A stretch of 64,000 nucleotides of DNA from Paraspadella gotoi (GCA_051294375.1 CM119271.1:9439308-9503307), one strand, 5' to 3'. Positions 26,401 to 37,334 are shown, counted from the stretch's first letter. Notes: generated by a model not told the origin, from the sequence alone. Program-made: numbers and translations.

Positions 26401-29208
26401 AATATGAAAATTTACAAAATTACTTATTTCACTATTTTCTATTTTTTTTAGTCGGATCTGCTTATCAGCAGATTCTGACTCTATAATTCACTTTGTCAGT
26501 CCGTCGGTCCCACCCCAAAATATTGTCGGTAAATCATTATTATCATATCAGAACCTCGAATTACGATAAATTATGCAAAAAAATGATACCCGTCTGTCCG
26601 TCCATCCGTCCGTCCGTCTGTCTGTCCGTCCCCCCTTAGCAAAAAAATCCAATTCTCGTGATTGGGATGGATGGATTGGTATGAAATTTTGTGTGGGTAG
26701 GAAACTGTGTGATTGAGATGGATATGAAGTTTCGATGGAATCGTGCGAGTGAAATTGGTTTCATGGAAAAAACAAAAAAATCTATTTCACTATTTGAACG
26801 CCAATTGCTCATGAGTGGATAGGGCAATTGACTTGAATTTTGTATGATTGTAGGAAAGTGTGTGATTGCGCTGGATATAAAGTTTCGATGGAATCGTGCG
26901 AGTGGAAATGAGTTAAAATGAAAAAAACAAAAGTCATATTTACTTGAAGTATTTAATTTCTTAGTTTTGGATTATTTGGGTTTAGAACCATTGCGTATTA
27001 GAATAATTAAGAGGGCACATTTGCAAATGCGAGGTTTGATTGAAAAACAACCACTTTTACCTAAATACATTGAAAACATGAACGATTTTAGGGCGAGCAG
27101 AAGGGCAACATGTCCTTCGAATTTTTAAGTGAAGTACCTAATATATTTCCTTTGTAAAAATTTTTTTGTTCTGTTCTAAACTTAAGATTTAACTCTGTTT
27201 TCTTTGTATAGGATACTGTTTGTATTTGAAAAGAGTTATGAAATATTAATTACAGACTACAGTAAAAGATACGGATTTAGAAATGGATTGAAAATTCCTT
27301 TTCACCTGTTTGGTGCCGTAATACTTGTTTACGATGATAACTATTGTTCTCGTTATGCTGTGATTAATTGTAAACCTGTCTGTGATTATTTGTAACTGCG
27401 ACCCATGGCCTACCCCCGGCCCGTCTTCTTGAATAAATCTAATCTAATCTTACTTAAATTTACTCATAATTATTTTGTTTATTAAAAATTAGATAGATAA
27501 ATTGGAATGGAATTTTTTGTGTGGGTTGGAAAGTATGTGATAAAGCTGGATATAAATTTTTTGATGGAATCGTAGGAGTGGAAAAGAGTTCAAATTAGAA
27601 AACCAAAAGACACATTTATTTGAAGTTTCTCTCTCTCTCTATCTCTCTCTCTCTCTTGATTGATTGATTGATTGACCAAATTATGCCAATTGACAAAAAT
27701 ATGCAAGTTGACCAAATTATGCCAGTTGACCAAATTCTGCAAGTTGATCAAATTATGCCTGTTGATCAAATTATGCCAGTTGACCAAATTCTGCAAGTTG
27801 ACCAAATTATGCCAGTTGACACAAATTATGCCAGTTGACCAAATTCTGCAAGTTGACCAAATTAGGCCTGTTGATCAAATTATGCCAGTTGACCAAATTA
27901 TGCCAGTTGATAAAATTATGCCAATTGACCAAATTATGCCGGTTGACCAAATTATGTTAATTGACCAAATTATGTATGTCAGTTAACCAAATTATGTCAG
28001 TTAAACAAATTATGACAGTTGACCAAATTAAGTCAGTTAACCAAATTATGTCAGTTGACCAAATTATGTCAGTTGACCAAATTATGCCAGCTGACAAAAT
28101 TATGTCAGTTGACCAAATTATGCCAGTTGACCAAATAATGCAAGTTGATTAAATTATGCAATTGACCAAGTTAGCTTATTACCACTTAATTATCGAAGGC
28201 AGATCCGATATTGTTTGCTCAAACTTGTTTCTATTTTATAAAGTATGAGATTGTATGATATCGTAGAAATCGATTTTAACTTACTCTTAGGTTGGACCAT
28301 TGAACTACCATGAATTGCTCTCCAATCGATTGTCTGTTAAAATGTATAAATGCTCGTCATTTTTCTGTACAGTGTACACCCAGAAAAATATGTTTCTTTA
28401 TTATAAAAATTTAGTATTTTATTACACAATTTGGTACGCGGCAACGATAAAATGTCCACAGATTTACTCAGATTTACTCAGATTTTGCTGATATTTACTC
28501 CTGTTCAAACTCACTCGCCAGATTTTTTTGTCGTGGAAACTCGAAGCGAAATTTGCTGCTTATCTGAAGAAAAAAAAAATTAGTACATTGCTAAAATGAA
28601 ATTTATCATGGAAAAATAAAGAATAATCCCGTTAAACTTTCCAGCATTATACAGTTAACGATACTCGGGATCAAGCTGTGGTGCCATGTTGTAGGCAAAT
28701 CATTCGCAACTTCTACGCAATCGCCCGGTCTCGAACTCCAGACCTTGAGGGTTCCAAACATCAACTCACACGTTTCCCAACTGGTCAGCGGGTCTCCGCC
28801 TCTCGTCTCCTGCGTGTACGTCGGTCCGCGCGTCGATTGACTCGGACGAGATTCGTACGGTGCGGACGTCCAGCGACCGGAATCCCCGCGCGTTGGAAGC
28901 CCCATCGATTGATCGGGAACTGAGCTTCTCGCCGTCGCGTTGGCCACTGATTGGTCTTGATTGGAATCCAACGTTGTAGGATTGGCGACTGATTGGTCTT
29001 GATTGGAATCAAATGTCGAAGGATTGGCTATCGTTTGTTCTTGGTTGGAACTGAGATTCTCTATTGCTTGGTCTTGATTGGAACTCAACGTCGTTGGATC
29101 GACAATTGCTTGCTCTTGATTTGAAGCCAAGCTCGTTGGATCGACGTTTGATCGGTTGGCTGCTTGCCGCCGGCTTCCATTTTCTTCGTCCGAATTTTTA
29201 TTCTCCAT
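15078..29208 (-). CDS. White-type ABC transporter, ABCG half-transporter (19 exons, 779 aa)
   Basis: Exons, minus strand: 29208-28770, 28563-28515, 28333-28285, 26216-26153, 26074-25950, 25554-25451, 24839-24712, 23661-23507, 22674-22526, 22178-22076, 21894-21800, 20767-20578, 19726-19689, 17256-17142, 16604-16461, 16322-16294, 16118-16005, 15677-15611, 15260-15078. All junctions are GT-AG and phases agree throughout, giving 779 residues and TGA at 15078. The nucleotide-binding domain has Walker [10 protein letters not shown] (220-228), a Q-loop QQEDLF segment, signature ISGGE (328-332), Walker [13 protein letters not shown] (348-359) and H-loop IHQPSS (384-389). The C-terminal half has the membrane segments expected of a half-transporter. 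The family dimerises to move small molecules such as pigment precursors or lipids across membranes; the substrate here is unknown. Residues 1-146 are an acidic, degenerate SNQDQ-type repeat extension. Exons 2-4 are the least certain part. The acceptor of exon 4 could also be at 26212. Confidence 0.9.
17400..17937 (+). repeat. Dispersed repeat ending in a perfect palindrome (copy 1)
   Basis: This intronic element contains two similar sub-blocks built on CCATTTAAACTCATTT and ATCCACTCATGAGTAATTGG, then a (GGAC)n-like tract near 17735-17800. It ends in a hairpin with arms GGATCTGC and GCAGATCC around TGATAA, followed by GACTAAAA. The copy at 26453-26945 has the opposite orientation. The A-rich base run after the hairpin would suit a retroposed element, but no ORF or Pol III box is evident. 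Confidence 0.75.
18050..18370. repeat. 105-bp tandem repeat, three copies
   Basis: Three copies with starts at about 18061, 18166 and 18271. Each contains CTTTATCTATGTATTATGAA and CTTCGATGTTGGTGACAGTA. The last two are more alike than the first. It lies in the intron between exons 13 and 14 of the transporter gene. Confidence 0.85.
18382..19201 (+). repeat. Uninterrupted copy of the repeat that hosts the Penelope element
   Basis: Colinear by eye with 8833-9280 followed directly by 13832-14159, without the 4.5-kb insertion. It serves as an internal empty-site reference for that insertion. No long ORF is seen. Confidence 0.8.
19753..19979 (-). repeat. tRNA-derived-looking SINE, copy in intron 12
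   Basis: Minus orientation, reading from GGTAGACTAAATTCTACC to CTCTCTTCA. It carries a Pol III B-box-like GGTTCGAGCCC and the phrase TAGCAGTTAAGAGGGACG, which resembles the D-arm of a Leu/Ser tRNA. Four more copies lie at 21120-21354, 21531-21761, 34092-34293 and 35656-35885. The 5-prime end is a short hairpin (TGGACTAAAATCCA in other copies). Confidence 0.8.
20170..20576. repeat. CCATCAAACTTT minisatellite next to exon 12
   Basis: A C-rich minisatellite of short units related to CCCCATCAAACTTT, with a higher-order repeat of roughly 125-130 bases present twice (about 20316-20445 and 20446-20570). It runs right up to the donor site of transporter exon 12. Confidence 0.8.
21120..21354 (+). repeat. 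SINE copy, plus orientation
   Basis: Same family as 19753-19979, from GTGGACTAAAATCCACC to CTGTCTCTTCA. It has a B-box-like GGTTCTAGCCC. A second plus-strand copy follows 180 bases downstream. Confidence 0.8.
21531..21761 (+). repeat. SINE copy, plus orientation
   Basis: Close relative of the copy at 21120-21354 in the same orientation. It lies next to transporter exon 11. Confidence 0.8.
22740..22955. repeat. (GAAA)n-rich tract
   Basis: Purine-rich GAAA tetranucleotide repeats with internal duplication of a segment containing AGAACGAAAGATAGAAAG. It is intronic, between transporter exons 8 and 9. Confidence 0.9.
23391..23425. repeat. Poly(A) tract
   Basis: A pure A run of about 35 bases on the plus strand. 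It lies just downstream of a short element ending in a hairpin-like GTTGC/GCAAC segment and ACTAAAA (about 23265-23358). Confidence 0.85.
23693..23876. repeat. 73-bp tandem repeat, about 2.5 copies
   Basis: Units start at about 23693, 23766 and 23839. Each contains AATTATAAGCACCACCCTGC, and complete units also contain CCCTGCCAATCAAGTATATA. Intronic, adjacent to transporter exon 8. Confidence 0.85.
24042..24290 (-). repeat. Dispersed GC-richer repeat, copy 1
   Basis: A GC-richer island whose sequence matches the reverse complement of 31375-31565. Shared blocks include CACCGCCTCAC, CTAACGACTTCC and AAAGC near AGCCCCC. It seems to be a repeat family, not an exon, because it lies inside a transporter intron and has no splice-consistent frame. 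Confidence 0.6.
26453..26945 (-). repeat. Dispersed repeat ending in a palindrome (copy 2)
   Basis: Reverse-orientation copy of 17400-17937. It begins on the plus strand with AGTCGGATCTGCTTATCAGC, followed by the (GTCC)n-like tract and the two sub-blocks. One arm of the palindrome has a substitution. A partial copy of the same family lies at 27480-27612. Confidence 0.75.
27664..28160. repeat. 18-bp minisatellite (TTGACCAAATTATGCCAG)n
   Basis: About 27 tandem copies of an 18-bp unit with G/C and T/A variants at fixed positions. The period is a multiple of three, so long frames such as repeated VDQIMP are open, but the array lies inside transporter intron 3 and has no coding context. Confidence 0.95.
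28636..28763 (-). repeat. SINE or tRNA-like relic in transporter intron 1
   Basis: On the minus strand GGAGTTCGAGACCGGG resembles a Pol III B box. The neighbouring GCGAATGATTTGCC recalls the GGCAAGTCATTCGCC block of the SINE family, read in the other sense. It directly follows the donor site of exon 1. Confidence 0.4.
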
Positions 29209-29318
29209 TTTTCTAAACCTAAGATTTTTCTTCTTCTAATAACTCTACAATTATCTTCTAACGATAACGTTCTTCGAACAAATTCAGTGAAATGTCGAAT
29301 CACGAATTCGGACATTAA

Positions 29319-29790
29319 TATCCATTAATGTCCAAAGTCAGGGGCAAGATAGCTTATTTATTAAATGAATGGATAATTTTTAAAAATCAGCTCGTTGTAT
29401 TTTGATGCTAGTGCGGAGTACAATAAGTATGATTCCCGATCTAATACTTAAGGGAGTGGTCTTTTCATACAATTAAACATTCTTTGAAATATTATACCAC
29501 TTCATTGATAGGGAAGCCAGGCACTCTGGAAGTGAATAAACAGACTGTGAGAGAGTCTTGATTGAAAGCTTGCAGGGACCTGCTATGTCATTATCTTGTA
29601 AGAGTGATGGAGGCTTTAAACACCAAAGCCTGTCCAAAGTCAGGGGCAAGATAGCTTATTTATTAAATGAATGGATAATTTTTATATTGGTTGTAACCAA
29701 TTTTCAATAAAATTCAGTTTCCTTGTATTTTGATGCTATAGTCGGAGTACAATAAAGTATTCCCCGATCTAATACTTAAGGGGACCCAGT
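29319..29790 (+). repeat. Roughly 300-bp repeat in tandem (family with 37.3, 41 and 49.5 kb copies)
   Basis: One and a half tandem units with a period of about 301 bases; the phrase GTCCAAAGTCAGGGGCAAGA occurs at about 29332 and 29633. Other landmarks are GAGAGAGTCTTGATTGAAAG and CAGGGACCTGCTATGTCATT. The family recurs at 37335-37520, 40905-41520 (again in tandem) and 49459-49690 (inverted). There is no ORF and no clear Pol III box. It lies just upstream of the transporter start codon. Confidence 0.85.
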
Positions 29791-31374
29791 AAAAATGGAT
29801 AATCATAAGCTTAAGGGTCTATCATTAAAGGAATTTGAATGGTGATAGTCATTAATTTTCTTCCGCGGAAATGGAGAAAAAATTGCCATCTCCCTTGTTT
29901 AAGAGAAACATTCGTTTCGGGTCGAGGCGGGGATCGAAGATTCGCGAGTTTTCATGCTTTTTTTTTGGTCAGCCGCAGTTTTCCAATCAAGAAAACCAAA
30001 TAAAATATTAAAATGTGATTAATTACGAAAGCGGGGCGTCTTGGGAAGCCAATGCCGTGGAGCAATTTTTAAAAAAATTCGGTCACTTGAATAGGTAACA
30101 TGGACCCAAAGTGGGACTGGTTTAACGGAGTTTTTAAGATTCCGTACTTGGACTTTAAATCGTTCCTCCTAGACTATAATTAAATAAATGGGTATGGTAC
30201 ACAAGAGATAGACTCTTGTCTTGGCTAGACAGGGTACTTTCCTTTTTTTTAATTTTTATCAAAGCTGCTTGTTTAATTTAACAATCCAATTACTGGTTTT
30301 TGGGCTTATTTCCACGAATCGCCGTCCTTAAATAATTTTTCTTTTAAAACTGACCGAAGAGATCAATTGTGCGTTGTCAATTTGTTTCGGTGGAGCAATC
30401 GTGAGCAATCGTGTTTTTTAAATGTAAGATTAAATCCATGGCTTGTTTATCTGGGATTCTTACACGGCCTCTGAATGCGCATAACTTACGTTAGCCCAAG
30501 CACCAAAAACGAGAGCCTGGCACTTCCTCGAGCCAGCCTGCGGTTCACGAATCAATGTTTTTGAATGACTCGCGTATTTAATAAACATTATTCCCGCCGG
30601 ATTTTTTCCTTTTTTTACGAAAAATTAGAATGAAAAGTTACAGATTTTTACGTTAAATAATTACATTTAATTGTTATGTTTTTTAAAAATTGGAAATTTT
30701 TAACTTTGGCGCTTTCGAGACCCGAGTTCATGACATCGATGGAGTTTGCAAAAAACCTTCAACTATTTGGCCCAAAAGTTAACAGGCTCGTATAGTCCGT
30801 TCGAATCAGCGATATGGATAAAAGATTCCTCTCAATGCTCATTGGCCGAGCGGACAGAAATAGACGAATTACAACAATGACTAAGAAAATAGCGCTCTTA
30901 AATATTTTACATTCGTCGCTCGTGATCGCATTCTGGGCAATGCCGCAGTTGGCATTCCTGGAGATTAATATGCTCAGAGGTCTCCGGGAAAACGAAAGAG
31001 CAAGGTTTTTCTTAATGACATTAACGTAAAGAAGGAACAAATCAAACGGACGAAGAAATTTTTGAAAGGAAAAAATTAAAGGAGCTTGAAATTTTTATAA
31101 TTTTTAAATATTTGTTATTATTAATTATATGTTATTTGGTATTTATATTAAACCTGATTAATATGTACGTAACTTTTGATAAAAGTTAAAATTAAGAAGG
31201 AATAATTAAAATAAGTTAAGAAGTAAGGTAATTTAGGTTAAAAATAAATTAAGGGGGGTAAATTAGGTTAGGGGTAAAAATAGTTAGGGTTAAAGATAGA
31301 ATAAAGGGTTAGAGTAATTTAGGGTAATTAAGGTTAGGGGTAAGTTTAAAAATTAACTTTTATGGCTAACAGCT

Positions 31375-31565
31375 CAAGTTGCCTGTATGCCCACTGTAAA
31401 GTTTGGGGGGCTTCCGACCCTTATGCCTAGTGCCGCCGCCTGTCAATGCGCGCTTCACCTCGGCATGGTCTCCGCTTTGGGCAACGCAGAGGAAGTCGTT
31501 AGAACTGTGTGGGAACGCAACGCCAATAGGATTGGCTGAACAATGATGGAGTGAGGCGGTGTAAA
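31375..31565 (+). repeat. Dispersed GC-richer repeat, copy 2
   Basis: Counterpart of 24042-24290 in the opposite orientation. It is embedded in AT-rich spacer. Confidence 0.6.
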
Positions 31566-31825
31566 ATAATTTAAATATAATTTCAAAAAGTAATAATATA
31601 TTAAATTTATAAAAAGAAAGTAAATAATTTTTTTTTAAAATTTGAAAAAGAAATTTAAAAAAGAATCCACAAGAAATCTTATCGCCATGTAAGTTTATCT
31701 GAATAAATTCAGCGTTATTTAAGATCATTGTTAAGGGTCTTATACTTTTCTTTTCTTTTTTGTAAAGAAACTAACTTTGTTTTTCATGTTCTTTTCTCTC
31801 ATTTTCCCATAAGCCTTCACGAGCT

Positions 31826-31832
31826 TATAAAA
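31826..31832 (+). promoter_or_regulatory. Possible TATA box
   Basis: TTATAAAATTC lies about 70 bases upstream of the ATG at 31900, in an otherwise pyrimidine-rich leader. Its only support is the following short coding-like segment. Confidence 0.3.
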
Positions 31833-31899
31833 TTCAACATCGACCCTCGGCTTTCCTCGTCAAACCTGCCTTGACTTCCTCTGTCTCTCCAAGTTGGTC

Positions 31900-32254
31900 A
31901 TGGCCTCCGCTAAAACGCTTTTGACTTTGGCCATCTTTGCAAGCTCCCGACTTTTGGACAAACGACGATCCTGTTCATCAGCGGCTGAGTCCCAACGGCG
32001 TCAATAATGTAATCGGTTCCTTGATGAAGTATTCATACCACGGTAATCCGAGTATTTCTTTCTCGACCTGCCAAATTTGTCCCGACGGTGCGTTGCCGCC
32101 GATCCAGACGCGCTGCTTCAAGACCTGCGTTGTGAGATGGATGCCCCTACAGCCGGTCGACGGGACACACTACGATTGCCCGTTCGAGATCGTCTCTCTG
32201 TACAAAATTATTCTGCTCGACTTCGCGGGCCGCCTCAAATCTTTCGTTGAATGA
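31900..32254 (+). pseudogene. Possible small secreted protein gene, frame-disrupted
   Basis: The ATG at 31900 starts a signal-peptide-like segment (MASAKTLLTLAIFA) that runs into a stop near 32005. A second frame, shifted by one base and open from about 31925, continues to a TGA at 32252-32254. It encodes a compositionally normal segment with paired cysteines (CQIC, CFKTC). Codon endings in this block are rich in G and C, unlike the AT-rich surroundings, which suggests real coding history. I do not recognise the product. Either a one-base frameshift broke the gene, the assembly has an indel, or the two frames belong to different things. Confidence 0.35.
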
Positions 32255-34091
32255 CGGGGAACGGGGCCCTGACCGTCCCCAGGCGCCTCCGAGATGCCGC
32301 CGGCCGCGACAACTGACGCTATAAGCAGTAAGGCGTAGTGAAATACAGATCAAAAATTCGAAAAGTTGACCATTGAAGTCTTGTACTGAAGAAAACATTG
32401 CTATCTAAAAATATTTTTATTTAATTTCTTAATTTTTGATTAGCCCATATTTATAGTAATTATTTAATACATAATTACTCACATAGAAAATGTAAAAATT
32501 TTAAAAATAGTTTTTCTTAAAGTTTTGAAAGCAGAATTCGAATTCCTCATAAAGTTAAATGAAAGAAGATATAAGTCTTAATCCAAAATTTTTTCATTAA
32601 TTTGCTAAAAAAAAATTTTAAAAAAACTATATTTTTTATACTAAAATTAAATTATAATCTACTACCATGAGAAAAAAAAATGGTTGCGTTTTTGGAAAAG
32701 TCGGTTAATTTTAAATATATTTTTTAATATATATTATGACTTCTTTAGGACTGAATAAAAATAACAGCATAACATTTAATGCATACAAATACTTCCAAAA
32801 AAAGATTGTCTTTTTTTCTCTTCTTTTTTGATCAGAGGACTACTCTATTCATTGTTAATTAATCTAATTATTTTTAATATAATATTTTTTTCAATTTTGC
32901 AAAAATAGTCTTTGCAACAGTGGAAAAAGATTAATCCCCCTTATAAAGTAAACAAGCTTGGGTGTTACTTGTATAATGTAATAATGTACTTTTTAAAAAA
33001 ATCTTTTTTTTCGGTCTCGTTTGATACTTGGTTCTGAATAATACATCATAGTTCTTAATAAAAAAAATTGATAACTTTCAGAGAAAGATAATGAAGCTTT
33101 AGAAAACTTATATTGATATTTTAAATTAGAGCTAGTTTGAATAGTTTCACAACGATTTTAATTATTATTAACGGGACATGTTTCCAACTTTATTGCAAGT
33201 CACTAGTGCTCACTTTTTAAATTTTTTACCTTTATGTTGGTCATAATATTTTATTACCTCCAAATTAGTAATTTAAATCTTTTTTTTCAAAATTTTGTAC
33301 TCTCTTAATTCTGTAAGTTCCAAAGTTTAATACTTCAAAATAGATTCATAGGAACTATTTTGTAAAATTTTGAACTAAGTAGAAAACAAGGAAGAAGAGA
33401 GAAGGAGGCCGAGATTTTAGAGCATCCATTTTTAGATCTCAAAGGATTAAGAACCGTTTTCATTCTCCTGAAACTTTAGTAAAATCAACTCCTTCAATTA
33501 CAATCAATTTCAAGTAACTCGAAAACAGACTAGTCAAAAAATGTACCACCTACTTCTCTATTTCAAATCTTTGAGGGTCACAGGTCACAACCAAATCAAA
33601 AACTTAGTAAATTAAAAGGTATATTCATACTAAATGTAGCATTTTGCCCTGCTCTTGAAATTGGTATAGATTTATTGGTTGTTAATGCTTAGTGCTTATA
33701 CTTTTCAAAACAATGAGGTTTTTTTTTTATAAACGTCGTCTGATTTTAATTAAAAAAATTATAATAATATAAATCTAAAAATTTTATGATATGGTTACAT
33801 AAAATACTATTTTTTAATTCTTTAAATCTGTAGCAGTTTTGTTTTCGTCATTTAACAATAATAATACTATTGATCTAATGCTTAACTTTTAAATACTCCT
33901 TAATTTACATGTTTTAGCTTTCAGTGTATTTGATATAATTTCATTTTAAAGAGTGAAAAATGCTACATGTTCATCACAATATTATTTTCGCTTAGTTTTA
34001 AGTACTTTTTATCTTTAGTAAAAATTGTAAAATTACATTTATAAAGTTTCAAATTTGATCTCTTAATAGACAGTCACTAAAATAAAGAGAC

Positions 34092-34293
34092 TTATGTGGA
34101 CTTAAATCCACCAATAACCGTTATCAGGCGGCCATTGGTTGCCAGAGCAAGTCATTTCGTCCTCCCAACCCAAAAGTAAGGGTCCTAGCCTAGTGGCGCC
34201 TACAGTTAAGAGGGATGGGCGCTTAACCGCCTGTAAACTGCTTATATTGAACGGTTTCTGTCACTAACAAACAATTAATCACTGTCTCTTCAA
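34092..34293 (+). repeat. SINE copy, degraded
   Basis: Plus-oriented member of the SINE family with several small deletions, including shortening near CCTGTAAACTGC. It ends in CACTGTCTCTTCA. Confidence 0.8.
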
Positions 34294-35655
34294 CTTATTA
34301 CAAATATGTTGTATTATATATCGATATAAAATGAAAAACCGAGACATACAAAACCGATTTATAATTAATTTTAATTTAACGGCTCATAGCTAATAGATAT
34401 ACTGTACAAATGTTACAAACGAGAAAAATCATAAATGTATTTTTAATTCCATTCTTTTTTTTTTTAAATCAGAAAATTAGATTTCATCGCTGAATCAATT
34501 TTATAGAGTGATGCAATAACTATTTTATATGAGACTGAGAAAAGGAAGGGATTTTAAAAAATAAAAAAAAGAAACTGGAAATTAGTATTAAATAAAAAAC
34601 CGTTAGAAATAAAAAAAGAAATATTTTTTTGGAACAACGAATTTTTTTTTGGCATGGTGTTAACACCAGTCATGACCAGAACACGGCCGTGGCCGTGGAC
34701 TACGCCGACGAGTTAATAATCTGTTCTGCCTCGCCCGTTTCCCGCGAAGATTCGATGCGAAAGTGAAGAATATCGCCGATAATTTTTAAAATATTAGCTT
34801 CAACCATTTTTCATTTTCTTCCTTAGCCAAACTTTAATTTTGACCGTACATAAACTGTCCTCCCGTGTTTGGGCATACCTTTTCTGGTTATTTGTCCGTC
34901 TTTTGTCGATCTTAATTGTCGTACGATATGTCGTAATTTGGCGAGACAAAGATAATTATCATTCGTTTTTTGAACAATCTCCACGAAGCATTACCCGTCC
35001 TCAACTACAAGTTTAACGGGATTTTGGACGTTAATACAAATAGTTTTCTAAACCTTTCATCGCCAACTTTAACAAGTTTAAATCAATTGAAATTTCTTTA
35101 ATATTCAGTAAGATTCATAAAAGCTACGTTTAAAAACTGCAAGGGACGGCCGACGCCTCAAAACGCTAGCTATCGCGAGCATGAAATAAGCTATTTCAAC
35201 AATTATATTTAAAGTATAAGAGTCCAAGAGAGAGAGAAAAATGCCTCTCCAAAACCTGCGGACTTAAACGCTTTAACATAGCGTTGTGGTTTAAATCTCG
35301 TTTTTTTTAAAGTCATTTTAAAGTCATGTTTTAACTTTTAAGTCTCGGAAATTAAAACTCGTCACATTGCCAATTTTTAGTTTTTGATAATAAACTTACC
35401 AACCCTTTCAAAAATCATACGTCCTTTCGATTAAAGACTAAAGTCATGCCATAGTGACAAAGTACAGCAAATCGAGAGAGGCAACGAAACACATGGAAAT
35501 AGTTCTTGTATTTTTGTCGTAAAATAAATAAAAAACAGCTTATATAATAACAAAAGGCCAAAGTTTTTTATAATTTAAATTTTAATTTTCGATTCTGACC
35601 ATTAAAATGCCAAAAAAGAGAAAGGAAAGTAATCGCTGTCAATTTAATTTTCCAT

Positions 35656-35885
35656 TGAAGAGACAGTAAATACTAATTTATTGTGTTAATGACAAGAACC
35701 GTTCAATATAAACAGTCCCATGTAGCTTCGGATCAGGGCTTAAACACCATGTTGCAGGCGGGTTTAAAGCGCCCCGTGCCTCTTAACCACGGGCTAGAAC
35801 CCCGGAGCTTGGGTTGGAAGGCGAAATGACTTGCCTCCGGCACCAATGGCCGCTGATGAACGGTTGGTGGATTTTAGTCCACCAT
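35656..35885 (-). repeat. SINE copy, minus orientation
   Basis: Reads on the plus strand from GAAGAGACAGTAAATAC to GGTGGATTTTAGTCCACC. The terminal hairpin is intact. Confidence 0.8.
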
Positions 35886-36454
35886 CATCGTGTAAAACGT
35901 TTTTTTTAGGATTTTGACCCACTTATAATAAATTTTTAAAAAAAATAATAATTTCTGAGGAATTAGAAACTGCTTTCAAAAAACAAGAAAACACATTTTA
36001 AAATTTTGACATTTTTTAATGGTAACAATATATAATAATTTTAAAATTTTTTATTCGAATTTAGTCAACCTTGATTTTATATTTTTGCTACACTTTAGAC
36101 ACAGCTTGCAGTCGATGATAAATCCAGGCACCCGCTTAATCACGGATCCTGAAATCCCAACTCTTCAACAATACACGAGGCCGACATTTTGGATCAGTGA
36201 CACGGACAAAAGATTTCCGTTTCAAAACACTCATGGCTGAGCCGACAAGAATTAGGCAACCAACATTTACATTCGTTGGTGATATCTAAATACTGAATAA
36301 TAAACGATGTTTTATGAGAAAGTACCCTTTTAGTACTATGATATGTCATGATCAAAACTATTTTAAAACTTATATTACTGTTAAATTAAAAAAATTTGTT
36401 ATCAAACTTAATTTTTTTAATCTTTATGATTTTATATGGTCAACAAAAAGAAGT

Positions 36455-36690
36455 GACCATGGAACGGGAGACATGTGGTGATGCCCGGGAATGTGAGGCA
36501 TCCCCGACAGCTGCGAAATCAGGGCTTTGGACTGCAGTGCACCACCGCCTTTCACTTGCGCGCTTATGCCGACACCTGACCACTTTAAACCAGCGACCTG
36601 AGGGATCGAACCCGGACTCACGAACTGAGTTTCACCAAGAATATGGCGGTGAGGCGAATTTATGATCGCCACAGAGCAAGTGATATTTTT
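36455..36690 (-). repeat. Second SINE family, tRNA-derived
   Basis: On the minus strand this contains a near-perfect Pol III B box, GGGTTCGATCCCTC. It is followed by GGTCGCTGG and preceded by a possible A-box region near CGCCATATTCTTGG. It is GC-richer than its surroundings and differs from the other SINE family in sequence. Confidence 0.55.
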
Positions 36691-37334
36691 TAGCAACTAG
36701 CGACTTTATTAGGGAAATAGTTTTGCGGACTTGATGCTGGATTAGAGTTATAATAATTTATTTATTAATTAATTATGATTAATTAACTTTAATTTATGCC
36801 TATAAGATATTCTGCATTATTTTTTTCAAAACTTTATATTTATATATAATAGGGAAGGCGTAATTTTTTAAAAAAAATTATTTGGCCTTTGGGACCTTAT
36901 TAAATATTATTCTCTATTCATGGTAATAATTTTTATAATTAAATAATGATAAATTCTAATTTGTATAATTTTTAAATCAAATTTAATTGTTCATAATAAT
37001 AATAGAAAAAAAGATTTTTTATATAATAAATAGAAAAATTTTGAAATAATTTTTTGGGAATTGTGCAATTGTATGAAGTTTTTCATAAAATTATTTAAAT
37101 CCAAATTTATATTATTTTTTCAATTAAATGATATTGTAGCATTAATAATTTACTATAATCACATCAAAATTTTTTTTTTGGTGACTTTTGTAGCATTTTG
37201 GAAATCACTTAGGTAACTTTACTAATTCGACCGACCGCAACCAACTTTAAGGTCAGCGTCCTTGGTTGTTAAAGCCATTTAAATATTTGTTTCCTTCAAT
37301 TGCCGAGTCTCCAGTGACAATAATATAACATCTG
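36691..37334. other. AT-rich spacer
   Basis: Nothing recognisable is seen; long A/T runs dominate. Confidence 0.6.

Larger units (their letters stand above)
29791..31899. other. Intergenic spacer with repeat fragments
   Basis: No gene is visible. 31200-31345 is a GGTTAGGG-rich degenerate tract. 31375-31565 is the second copy of the GC-richer dispersed repeat. The segment near 30800-30930 weakly resembles 36100-36270, suggesting a decayed repeat. A 71-codon plus-strand frame at 30814-31029 has no supporting evidence. Confidence 0.55.
32255..36000. other. AT-rich intergenic spacer with two SINEs
   Basis: Very AT-rich sequence without coding signal, apart from two SINE copies (34092-34293 and 35656-35885) and a short GC-richer patch at 34655-34770. 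Confidence 0.6.

Noticed and set aside
27672-28152. Repeated VDQIMP-type frames
   Set aside because: The 18-bp minisatellite is intronic in the well-supported transporter gene, and the open frames follow from the period.
27664-28160. CRISPR-like array
   Set aside because: Units are contiguous 18-mers without unique spacers in a eukaryotic intron.
30814-31029. 71-codon plus-strand frame
   Set aside because: Weak similarity to 36100-36270 at DNA level suggests a decayed repeat. No protein features are recognised.
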